Origin: Marvania coccoides
Taxonomy: Eukaryota > Chlorophyta > Trebouxiophyceae > Chlorellales > Chlorellaceae
Reading direction: 5' to 3'
Assembly: GCA_963854735.1 (NCBI GenBank)
Contig: OY978098.1
Coordinates: 1,431,501-1,495,500, forward strand
Length of the DNA: 64,000 nucleotides
The notes under the pieces are model-generated. The model ran no database searches. It saw only the letters and a list, made by a program, of their open reading frames with translations, and was not told the DNA's origin. Below are positions 21,976 through 32,140 of the stretch, piece after piece. A program made the position numbers and the translations under genes. How positions within the stretch are numbered: the first letter of the stretch is position 1; every line of letters begins with the position of its first letter.

Positions 21976-22314
21976 TGACCCCATCAATACTACTGTGAAG
22001 AGGGACCCGCCCCCTCAGCTGCATACGCCCCGTGCCCACACGACCGCCACCGAACTCATGACAAACTGTATTGCGCTCATCTCCTTTTACCTAATACTAA
22101 ATACTTTTCTTCTTCCCTAAAATAATAAAAACTTTTGGCGCTGGGGGGGATTTTTTCGAGCCCCGCGCCGCCCGCGTATTTGTTTTCTCAGTCATGGCGG
22201 ATGTTGATACTAGCAAACTCCATGGCCAACGTTGTGCATAGCTTAATATTAGTGATTCCCATTCCATTTCAATAGAGCAGCATAGTGTGTAAAATGTAGT
22301 TTCCTCTTGAGACC

Positions 22315-24243
22315 ATGAATGTGAGAGAGAACAACGGGGTGGCAACTTGGGGCCTGCTGCAAACAGCCTGCTGCTCAGGTGAGGCTGCGCAGACAGCTCA
22401 GCAAAAATGACATGAGGAAGGCAGTGACATAAAGTACAAGTCTTGTCTTCAAAATTTCTCTATATTTTTTTATTTTATTTTTTACATCTTGCTTCAGCTG
22501 ACTTAGTGAAGCATGCTTTTATTCCTCAGTGCAGGCCCCATAAATATTCGTGAGCGTTTTCGTTTAAAATAAAGTAAAACATTTGTTTCAAAATAAAACA
22601 ATATAACGGAGGTATTAGAGGTGCTGGCATGCCTTCAGTCGCAATAAAACGGCATCCACGCCCACCACATGGTGCCGTGGAGTTGGAGCCAGGGCAGGTG
22701 TGTGCCAAATCAACATTTGAAAAAAAACAATACTGTTGTTGGAGCTGTCTGGAACGGTGTTCCTTGGTGGGTTGTCCCCGCTGATCTAAACCTTGTGGTT
22801 CCCTGCAGGCTCCTTTGTGCCCCATATGCTGCGACTCCCAATTAGATGATCAAGAGCTCGTTGACCCCTTCTGCGCATGCGGCTTCCAGCTCTGCAGCTT
22901 CTGCATGAACAGAATTCAAACTGAGAGCGACAACACTTGTGAGTCTTGCCCAGATCTGCTGGCAGCCGGCAAAACGGGTGCATGTAGAAAATCCTCTGCT
23001 TCTTTTTACAACCCAAAATTTCATTTCAATTTCTGCAGGCCCACATTGCCGCACCTCATATGATGAGGACCCACAGGCCGCGCTACGCGAGCAATTCACC
23101 CAGCGGCAGCTACAGCAGCCTGCGCCGCGGCCCGCCGCCCCGCATTCTCCGCTCAAAACCAAGCCTCGTTCGTTGCCTTTAGCGTCCAATGGACATACTG
23201 TGCTGGAGGTCCCACGCCGCCCCGCAGCGCAGCCCACCCCTCCCTCCCCAGGGCGCAACCTAGGGATGGACCAGGAGCGGCAATGGCCTGGGCTGGCGGC
23301 CGCAGTCCCAGCAGCCGCAAAACCTACGCCGTCGCCGGCCAGCAGGCGGCAACAGCCGTCGCTCCAAACGGTGCCCCAGCAGAAGCCCCCGCCCCCTGCG
23401 CCAGAACCAGCAGAACCAGCGCCCGCAGCAGCGGCGCACCAGCTGCCGCCGCTACCGGCGTGGGGCGGGCGCAACGGCGGCAGCGGAGGGGGCCCAGCGG
23501 TGCCGGAAACGCCGCCTTACGGCGGCGCCATCGGCGCAGGCGGTTGGCTCGACAGTTCCGCTGCCAGCAGCGTACCCACCGCCTCTGGCACCCCTCCCTC
23601 CCCCGCCGATCCAGTCATCGTGAGTTATCAGGGAGCGGTTTCAGGTGGTGGTGGCCCTCTATCGGTGCATGGCGACTGTGTGGTGCTGCTGAGGGGCGGG
23701 GCGGCGGCAGCAGGAGCAACCGACCCTGACGGAGCTGCTCTGGTGGATAGTTTGCGGGAAGGGGTGCGCAGAGGGACGATTTCGGCGCGGCAGGCGGCGG
23801 CAGCGGTGGTGCGACACATGCGCGACCGCAGAACCCATCAACAACAGCAGCAGCAGCAGCAGTACGACCACCTTCAGCAGCAGCAGCAGCGGTGGGCTGC
23901 CCCCGTTTCTCAGCAGCCAGCGCCGGCGGCGGAGCTGTGGCCTTCCACCTCGTCCTCTCAGAGCACGCACCACGAGCCGCAGAGCCTGTTCTCTTCGTGG
24001 GGTGTGAGCAGCTCTGCAGCGCACGACGCTCACCAGCAGCAGCAAGGAATGGGGGCTTTTCAAGCCGCACCGGCAGCTTCGTCATTGCTGCTAGGCAACG
24101 GGCTGTTTTCCGGGGGGCTGGGGGGCGTCCTGGGCAGTTTGGGGGGTGGCGGCGGCGGCGGCGGCGGCGGCGGAAGCGGCGCAGGGGCGCTGAAAGGGCC
24201 TCCCCCTGGATTTGCGAGCGGAGGCTCGATGTTCCTTTCTTGA
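22315..24243 (+). CDS. NOT4-like RING protein with Gln/Pro/Gly-rich tail
   Basis: Exons 22809-22938 and 23039-24243 are secure. They join to a C4C4-type RING of the CNOT4 kind: CPICCDSQLDDQELVDPFCA, CGFQLCSFCMNRI, then CPHCRTSYDED across the splice. NOT4 is the E3 ubiquitin ligase of the CCR4-NOT complex, acting on mRNA decay and stalled translation. No ATG precedes the RING in its exon. The best start is a two-codon coding exon ATGAAT at 22315-22320, followed by a strong GTGAGA donor and a 488-nt intron (446 aa in all). The RRM usual in NOT4 is not seen. The rest is low-complexity: Pro/Ala-rich, two Gln runs (about 23848-23890) and a Gly run (about 24145-24180). Confidence 0.7.
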
Positions 24244-24449
24244 GCTGAAACACTACACCTGACTATACCAGACTATTGCTCTTGAAGTGTGTAAGGAAAC
24301 GAGTGGACTCCGTGGAGAGTAGTTTCAGCACTGTAGGCAGCATTATTAGAGGACAGAAAAGGTTGCAGGGAGGGTAGAGGGTGAGAAAAAGAACAAGTTC
24401 AAGTGATTGCAGTGCAAATAGAAAAATTGGGCTGGTTTGAAATTCCGTT

Positions 24450-25235
24450 TTACATCAGCAGCAGCGTCGTGAAGCCAAACAGCGCTGCTGCGAAAAGGAG
24501 GCACCCAGGCAAGATGACCCGCAAGAAGGCCTGCGATTATAAAGAAGTTGTTTTCATTTGTGTGCGGAACGGGGGGAAAGGGGGTCCTTGCTGAGGGCAT
24601 GCAAAGAAAAGTATAACACTGCTTACGTCGCGCTTGGAAGTGAGCTTGAACGAATCATTGACGAAGGCCAGGAGGCGATCCACAGCAGGGGCTGCCAGCA
24701 GGGCGGCAAACGCACGCGGTGCCTTTGTCACTTGGCTTCCAGCCCACACGATGGCCAGCAGCTTTGCCACTGCCCCAGCCGCAGCCGCTACCCCCAAGCC
24801 AGAGGAAATGTTCGCAACCTTCAGGGCCAGCACAAAGGCGACGGAGTAGTACAACGTGTTGAGAAGGCCGTAGGACACCAGACCGGCAAGCCCAGCTGCA
24901 GCCAGCTTCTCTTTGAGGGTCTTGGGGTTGGAAGCAGCAGCAGGAGACCCGTTGAAGGAGATGCAGCCGGACTTTCCAGCGCCACCAGCGAAATCGAGGG
25001 TGCCTACGCCGGGAGAGGCGGCGCCAGGGGCTGGCGCGACGGTGGGCGAAGGGGCGTTAAACAAAGTGGTGCCAACCTTGCCAGTCCCAGCGAACTGTAG
25101 GGCGCCAGCGCCGCTACCCGCTGCCGCGTTGCACCAAACGGGAGGCCGCTTGAAGGCTGGGGTTGCCTGGCGGAAGGACGGACAGGCAGCACTGTGACGT
25201 GCAGCAGGGGCGGGGAGTCTCTGGGTGAGCGCCAT
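24450..25235 (-). CDS. Conserved plastid membrane protein of plants and algae
   Basis: Exons 25235-24627 and 24530-24450 give 229 aa. The N-terminus (MALTQRLPAPAARHSAACPS...) is a chloroplast-type leader of about 40 residues. A Gly/Pro-rich linker contains a short repeat, 'LQFAGTGKVGTTLFN / LDFAGGAGKSGCISFN'. Then comes a conserved membrane region: LKEKLAAAGLAGLVSYGLLN, a helix, AIVWAGSQVTKAPRAFAALL, PAVDRLLAFV, and a last helix ILPGCLLFAAALFGFTTLLL. The order 'VSYGLLNT-YY ... WAGSQVTK' recurs in a plant plastid family of unknown role. The second exon supplies the last helix and is required for a sensible C-terminus. Confidence 0.65.
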
Positions 25236-26588
25236 CGTGATTTTTTTTTCCAATAAAATTTTGAATAAGTTATTAAAGCCTTGATTGCCTCTTTTCCCGG
25301 GCAAAATTTGGTAGAATTAAAAGATGTCCGATTCGGGAAGTGGTGCACCGCTAAATATACAACAAATTCCTGCTTCAATGTGTTTAAAGCTATGCAAATT
25401 ATATGATTTATTCAAATAGCAAACAAAGATTGAAATGAAAGTTTTTTTGGGGTTAATTTCTCCATTTCTTTCCCCGCGCATATGCTGTGCTGTAACAGAA
25501 AACACAGCACAAGATGGAGACAGTGATTTATTTTAATTTAATTATATTGTTGCACTTGCTTGCCTTTGGTTCGCGCTCCCTACTAGTAGCTCATGGCAGC
25601 TACCAGTACGCCGGTTTACAGTACTGCAACGTCGGATGCAGCACTTAACCACAGTACCATAGTCTCACCGGACGGGTACACAGGGCCGGTACCGCATTTT
25701 CAGTGATTACACCAGGGTTTTAACCCTTAAAGCCAGGTGTTGAGTGACCGTGTAGATGGGAGGGGTGCTGGGCAGGCCAGCATTGCCCAAGCGCGAACCC
25801 TGCAGCAGTCAGCACTTGCTTGCACCCCTGCATTATGTCGGTCGCGCCGTGGGGGACTCGGGAGGCAGGGGCCTAGAGCCTACAGTGTGGGCGGCGAGCA
25901 GATTTCTGTTGACGGCGCGGTGAGGTGCTGCCTGTACGTCCACAGTACCTGAGGGTGAACCAGCGGATGGGAGGGGAGCTGTCTTTCTGTGGCAGGATGG
26001 CGCGTCCGCTTGCAATCGTCTCTTTGGGAGTACCCACAATAGTGGACGTAGCAGCCATTCGTAAACCTTGAAACCTTGTGCCCTCGTTGCCCGGATAGAT
26101 CACAATCTTCGATGCATAAAAAAGAAACGTTACATTAAATGGAAAGTTCATTAGCATGTTTCATTTGCGCGCTTCGCCTCCGCAGCCAGCAGCGGACACG
26201 CCTGCTTTTGGTGGCCGCCCTTCCAATTTACCATGCTGTCCTATACAAGCTCTATAGCACGCTGTTATAAAATGCATCTCAAAAAATGGCGGAATTAATG
26301 AATAAAAAAACTAAATTACTAAGGAAATCGGAGGCAACATTTTCAGAATCGGCAGAATCGTTTGAATAGAATAAAAGAATCACCCCCGGCGGGGTGGTCC
26401 TGGGAATTTACAAAAGGGAAGAATCGCTACTGAATATATTTCGAGAGGAAAAAACAACGTCAAATAGTTTTACGCTAGCATACATACGTCAAAAATTATG
26501 TATATATTTCCCCGAAGAATACGTCATCGTGCGTCCCAGTGGGAGGAAATATTTTTGTGCTTGTGCTCATTTTTCTATTTTTCTTTCT
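25236..26588. other. Long non-coding stretch
   Basis: These 1353 bp have no convincing gene. The left and right parts are AT-rich spacer. The middle (about 25560-25980) is GC-richer with several inverted repeats (listed separately). A short minus-strand ORF from about 26076 (MAATSTIVGTPKETIASGRA...) runs to a GT donor near 25946 but has no visible partner exon. Confidence 0.5.
25600..25960. other. Inverted-repeat cluster, candidate structured RNA
   Basis: The hexamer CAGTAC occurs at 25604, 25619, 25652 and 25943. The pair at 25604/25621 can fold as CAGTAC...GTACTG. Near 25710-25740 the hairpin AGGGTT-TT-AACCCT sits inside an outer pair ACACC...GGTGT. The segment matches no tRNA, 5S, U1-U6 or SRP motif that I can recognise. 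The strand is unknown. Confidence 0.3.
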
Positions 26589-29500
26589 TCACAGGCTCAC
26601 GTCGAAGCCTGCAGCGTGCAGGTAGTCGCTGTAAGGGTCCCTCGCCCCGGTGGACAGCGCAATAGGCGCCCTGAGGATGTGGTCGGGGATGGCAAAGGAG
26701 TCCACCAGCGGCACCGCCACGCCCCTGAGCTCACCGCACAGCCGCTCGATCATGCGGTAGATGGCCTTGCTCTTCTCAGGGGCAAGGTAGTCGTCGTTTC
26801 GGAAGGCGACGTCGGCGTAGATCCGCTCCAGCGCAAACAGGTCCGCCATCGCCTGCAAACAAATTAGTCTAGTTTGAGTATATACACGTACAATAATATA
26901 GATGTGTACAATAATAATGAATTGCGAATAACGAATTGCGTGTGTTTTGTGGGGAGAGAGTGCATTCCCTCGTCATTACGAAAACTCGTTCTGTCTCTCA
27001 CCTTGAGCGATTTGCGGCAGTCTGGGTCTACGCAGGTGCGCACAGCCTCCAGCGCAGCGTCAAGCGCCACGCTCTCAATGTGCGCCCTCGCGAGCGCCAG
27101 CACGTGCAGCAGGCACTTGTTCCACGCGAAAAACTCGCCGCGGCTGCGCGAGTGCTTGCGCAGCCTCGCAGCCAGCGTGTGCAGTGTGCGGGCGGTGCGG
27201 TGGCGCAGCGCAGATCGCAGGAACGCAGGGTCACGGAGGTGGGTGGGGTCGGTTTCGTGGGTGAGCAGCGGGTTGGGGGGCAGCGCATCAGTAGCAACCT
27301 GTGAGAGCGCGAGGAAAATGACATTTGATAAATCGAGGAATAACGGTGTATGGCGAGTTTTGCATGATTTTAGAAATAAATAAAATGGAAAAAGTGAATT
27401 ATGAACAGCAATTCTTTAATTTAATTCAAGCTGTAAAAAAAAGCTGTTTCCTTGCCTGCTTGAGGTAGCTCCAGGTGGCAGCGATGGGTGACCCCCTGAA
27501 CTGCTGGCGGTACTCCTTGAGCAGCATGCCGGACACCTGCTGCAGCAGCACCGTGTTGTCACCCTCGAAGTTGAGGGTGATGTCGTGGTCGGAGCGCAGA
27601 GCGCCAAGGCGATTTATGGCAGCGTAGCCTACAGGTTAAAAAATAAAATGAGTAAATTTCTCCCCAAAAAATGATAAAAAATACTGAAAGCAAGCAAGAC
27701 ACCAGAAAAGATAAAAGGAACGACAGACAATAAATACGGACGGTTTCTCACCGTGGCCGCCGCAGGCTTCTCTGGCCACCGACAGCGCCTGCGCAGTGTA
27801 GCTGGTGATGTAGGCCTTGAGCCCCGCCGACAGCGAGTGCACATCCGCCACCAGCGCCTCGTCCTTGGTGCGCTTCGACTCTGCGTACTTTTCCACCATC
27901 AGGTTCTTCGCAAAGTGCAGCACGTAGGCGGTGGCCAGCATGGGCATGAGCTTGAGCTGGTGAGAGGGGTAGTCGAGGATAGAGATCTCGGCGCCGTCAG
28001 GGGGGCCAAACTGCTGGCGGTGGGCGCTATAGCGCACCGCGATCGTGACGGCACCTGCAGATGGGTTTAGTGTGAAGCAAATTGAGTCATTTAATAATAA
28101 AAACTCAACCCTTTTCATATCCCAGGCTTCTTTGAAACAATGATACGATCTAAGACCCCACCTTTGAGCACCCCCACTGACAGGGAGCACAGCCCCACCC
28201 GACCGCCAGTCAGCTCGCCCAGCGTGGCCGCAAACCGCTTAGTGGCAGATGCCAGCGGAGAGGAGTACCGCCCGCTGCGGTCCACCGACGCAAACCGGTC
28301 CAGCAGGTTATCGCGCGGCACGCGGACGTGGTGGAAGGCAATCGCGCCGTTGTCTGTAGTGGAATTGAAGAAGAAAGAATGCCGTTGAGAATTCTTATAA
28401 AATACTAGAAATACACTTTCCAGCTTGAGGGGGGAAATCATTCGAAAATGAATATAAAAATAGGCTAGATGTCGCCCTCCCTCAAATTTGAAATTCTTTC
28501 TTTTACTTCTTTCTTTCTAAATTTCCTTACCGATGCCGTTGAGCCCCACTTTGTACCCACAGTCGCGAATCTCCACGCCCGGCAGGCACGCGCCGCCCTC
28601 ATCCCTCAGCGGCACGATGAACGCGTGCACGCCGTGGTCGTCCAGCACCCCAGACCCGTCAGGCGAGGGCACCTTCAGCCGTGCAAACACCGTCGCAGCG
28701 CGGCCGTCCTCCGCCCCGTTGCCGATCCTGCAGAACAGCAGCAAAAACAACCCAAGTAATTTAATAAAACGCTGCTAAGGTGAAATGCAGAGTAGGGCAC
28801 GTGTAAAAAGAAATAGACTGAAGAACGAACGGAAATAAATATTATCATTGATAATGAAACTTGGTTTTCGCGTACCACCACTTGATCGCTCCTTCGTCTG
28901 GGGTGTGCACCACCCACTCATCGGTGTGCACGTCCAGCACGGCTTCCGTCTGCAGGCCTGCCACGTTGCTGCCGTGGCGCAGCTCGGTCATCGCAAAGCA
29001 GCCGGGCAGCGCCAGGCGGTCGATGGCGTCAAAGTACTTTTTCCGATGCTTCTCGGTGCCCAGGTTGAGAATGGATCCGCCCCACAGCGAGTACTGCACG
29101 CCCAACTTCACCGTGAAAGAGAGGTCGACCAGCGACAGCAGCTCTGCCAGGTAGAAATATTTTTTGAAATCCTGTGCCAGGCACAGAGACGGCAGCGTTA
29201 GAAATAGAAATTTGAAACTAACCAGTCTGAAGTAAATAGATCCTAAGAAACAACGTGCTATTTGGTTGTCACTAAATAAATATAGCTAGAATGCTATAAC
29301 TTGTACCTTTGCGAAGAGGGACAGCGGGGAGTACCCGGCGTCCACCATGACCTTGAGGCAGTCACGCACCAGCTGACGGTGCTCCTCTTTGGTGAGGCCT
29401 TCCTCGCAGGGCACCAGCAGCTGGGGGTTGCGTTGGAACAGAGTGTAGACGTCGTCACGGAGGGTGGGCATGTCACAAAGAAAGTGCTCCATGATGGTGA

Positions 29501-29636
29501 CGTCAAAACGAGGGAGCTGGCGCTGTGCCACGGCGGCGGAGCAGGGCTGCGAAGACAGGGCTGCAGCGCTGCCGGCACTGCCAGCGGAGCTTCCAGCCGC
29601 CAAGTGTGCTTGCAGCACGGATATGCGGCGCTCCAT
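26589..29636 (-). CDS. ACX: Peroxisomal acyl-CoA oxidase
   Basis: Eight exons (29636-29307, 29171-28876, 28727-28531, 28353-28162, 28054-27752, 27628-27456, 27298-27002, 26852-26589) give 683 aa, normal for the family. Diagnostic parts are [20 protein letters not shown] (FAD/substrate region), DGGRAA-type core [61 protein letters not shown] and [14 protein letters not shown]. It oxidises acyl-CoA to trans-2-enoyl-CoA, releasing H2O2, the first step of peroxisomal beta-oxidation. The N-terminus [12 protein letters not shown] contains a PTS2 nonapeptide (RI-x5-HL). The C-terminus DVSL is not a PTS1. Intron 6 starts with GC rather than GT. Confidence 0.93.
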
Positions 29637-30530
29637 TTGAAGGTTTTTGGGGTTATGTTAGGAAATGGCAGGGGTACGGCTGAGAAAACGGAACTGGTTC
29701 CAAAAAATAAAAAGATGAGAAAATAAAAGGTTTCGTTAATGCGATAAAATAAAGAGCCGTGTCGGCGGCGTTGCTTAGTTGGGATAGGAAAAAAAACCCT
29801 GCTCGATAAAGCTAATCTATCAGAAATCGAAATGGAAACAACAACAGACGTTGTCGCGATTTGCCTTCGGCCCCCAACTTTTTTCAAATTTCAGCAGCAG
29901 CTGTCAATGCAGCTCCTGGAGGGCCCCTCCCCCCTCACCAAAAACACACACCTTCTGGAAAAGCAGGGGCCCGGCTCTGACCTGTGGCAACGCCACCCCC
30001 ATTGGGTTAAGCCATGCTGTGGAAGAGCAATATAATATTGAATATTCAGCTGCAGAGGTGCCCAATTGGTTGCAACTCCGAGGCCGCTCTCCACCTTTTT
30101 TGCTCCCTATTCGTTATCTTGACACAGCCCCGCACATATGTAATGTTCCGTTAGTTCCCTGCCGTTAATTCTAAGCGCGGGCTTGTGGCGTAACCAACTA
30201 AAAATAGACTCGTTGAGCAGGGGAAAATGTTACAAGATAGTTAAACACAGTGTTAAGTTCGAAATTCTTGGAAAACGCAGTCCTTTGTACGGCTTTAATT
30301 CAATTTAATATACTTCTACTAGTTCGCGCTGCCTGGCGTGGCCGCATTGGGCATCCTCGTCCAGAGGACACCACACCAAAGAAGACCCGGAAATTGTCCA
30401 GGCTGGCATTCCGACTTGCCGTCGAATACTTTGGAATAGGCTAGCTCTACTGCTACTACTTTTCTTTTCTTTTTTATGATCCTCGTCGCCACTTTGTCAG
30501 AGAGTCCAGCCACTACTGCTACGTCATTTG
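29637..30530. other. Intergenic
   Basis: These 894 bp lie between the start of acyl-CoA oxidase (minus) and the 3' end of the Gln-rich gene (minus). Short ORFs are present on both strands but have no splice partners or recognisable composition. No RNA gene is seen. Confidence 0.5.
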
Positions 30531-31188
30531 TCATTCCATGGCTGCATCTTCCTGCTGTTCAGGCGCAGGAGGTTTCACTGCCGTTGGCGGCGGCGCAGCG
30601 GACAGCAGCGCCGTCGCCGCTGCTGCCGCTGCCACGTCGTTCCCTGGCGTCATCTCCACTGAAGCGGCTGGCGCCAGCGGAGCCATGGGCGTGGGGGCCA
30701 CGCCCGCGGCAGGGGAGTTGGGGTTGGGCGGCGGGGGCATCGTTGAGGGCGTCTGCGCGGGCGGCGCCGCAGGGTTGGCCGGCGGCCGCGGCATCCCTGC
30801 CTGCCCAAGATTGAAGCCTGCAGGAACGCCGTTGGGGAGCGGCGGGGGTGGCATGTGGCCTGGGAGCCCTCCTGGGAAGGGCATCATCATCATCTGCCCG
30901 CCTGGCATCCCTGGCAGCTTCGGCATGGCTCCTGTCAGCCCGGCTTGCTGCATCCACAAGAACGGGTTCAGCGTCGGCAATTGCTGCTGCCCCTGTCCGC
31001 TGAACCCCACGCCCTGCTGCTGCTGGTGCTGCTGGTGCTGCTGGTGCTGCTGGTGCTGCTGTTGTTGTTGCTGCTGCTGCTGGTGCATGTGCAGCGACGC
31101 CAGCAGCGCCTGCTGCCCCGCCAGGAGCTGCCCCGGCTGCAGCGTCGGCCGCGGCAGCGCGGGAGACGGCTGCTGCACCTGCTGCTCT

Positions 31189-31236
<48 letters not shown>

Positions 31237-31873
31237 TGGGGGGTCAGGCGGGCGGCGGTGGGCACCAGCCCCCTCGATTGCGATCGCCGAGCTTTGCCGT
31301 CTTTGCCTCCGCCTTCCCCGCCAGGCGACCGCGCTCTGCTCAGGGTGGCTCCCGTAATGATGAGGCGCGGCTTTTCGGGGACCACGCTGTCCAGCGCCCA
31401 TACCGTGACCGCGGTGGGCAAGAACACGATGTCTGGTAGAGTGTGCGCCTGCAAAGGGCGGGCGGGGGGAAGCGGGAAAAAAATACGGAAGAGCGTGTGA
31501 GCTGAGCGGCATGTGGGCTGGCCTGAAAATGGATATTAAATGGAAATGGAGGCACGCTGCCATCGGTTTACTCACCCTGGCCTTGGGGAAGAGGAGGGAG
31601 TGCATTGCCTTGCCGATGCCAGGGTGCGGCCCAGACTCAACGGTGACGAAGCAGCCGCCGGGCACCTCCACGCCGGGAGCTGCGTCCACCCTCACGATGA
31701 AAAACTGCGGGAGAGAGGGGGACGGCGTTAAACACAGAAAAAATGGGCGTGGGTTATTGCATCAGAGGCCAACGAGCCTATACCCCGCCACTCACCTCGC
31801 CGCTGGGATTTTCGTCCAAAAATGGGACTTTGGGCATGGACATGGCTGCATTAATGACCGGCACAGCTGCCAT
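30531..31873 (-). CDS. Gln/Pro-rich protein with an N-terminal conserved-looking core, unknown
   Basis: Exons 31873-31796, 31704-31576 and 31448-30531, all phase 0, give 374 aa. The first about 110 residues look like a folded domain: MPKVPFLDENPSGEFFIVRV, PGVEVPGGCFVTVESGPHPG, IGKAMHSLLFPKARAHTLPD and ITVWALDS-type strands. The remainder is low-complexity: two long Gln runs, a Met/Pro/Gly-rich section (LPGMPGGQMMMMPFPGGLPG) and an Ala-rich acidic end. Such Gln/Pro composition is common in transcription or RNA-processing co-factors, which is inference only. I do not recognise the family. Confidence 0.55.
31014..31238. repeat. CAG/CTG repeat tracts inside the Gln-rich gene
   Basis: Two tracts of mostly CTG on the plus strand (about 31014-31085 and 31181-31238) encode His/Gln and pure Gln runs on the minus strand. 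They are interrupted by TTG and GTG variants. Such tracts are prone to length change. Confidence 0.9.
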
Positions 31874-32140
31874 TCTGTCAAACGATGTGATCTTCACACG
31901 ATTTATATTATTTCAAATCGACGCAGCCATGGGATCGGGGGCACCCAAGGCAAAGTTGGTAGTTCTTTCGATTGAAAGCGACACGGGTTGATAAAAATAA
32001 TGCTCCACCGATAAAATGCCTCCCACTTTTTAAAATGTTGACGGGGTCAAGTTTTTCGCGAAGCTACCTTTGAGCCGAATTTTCAGTTTACATTTCGTTT
32101 TCGTTCGGTTCACCCCATCAACGCGCCAACGCCCGCCCAC

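Noticed and set aside
23615..24253. Minus-strand Pro/Arg-rich ORF opposite the NOT4-like tail
   Set aside because: Mirror of low-complexity sequence, with no splice support.
25568..25585. GGTTCGCGCTCC, resembling a tRNA B box
   Set aside because: The flanking bases do not pair as a T-arm, and no acceptor, D or anticodon arms can be drawn.
25873..26157. Minus-strand ORF of 94 codons near the structured block
   Set aside because: No partner exon, weak composition and overlap with inverted repeats. Not strong enough for a gene.
29832..30168. Overlapping plus-strand ORFs between acyl-CoA oxidase and the Gln-rich gene
   Set aside because: AT-rich spacer composition, no domains, no consistent splice sites.
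30538..31500. Plus-strand ORF rich in Cys and Leu over the CAG tracts
   Set aside because: It is the antisense reading of Gln codons (CTG/TGC runs). The minus strand has a splice-supported gene.
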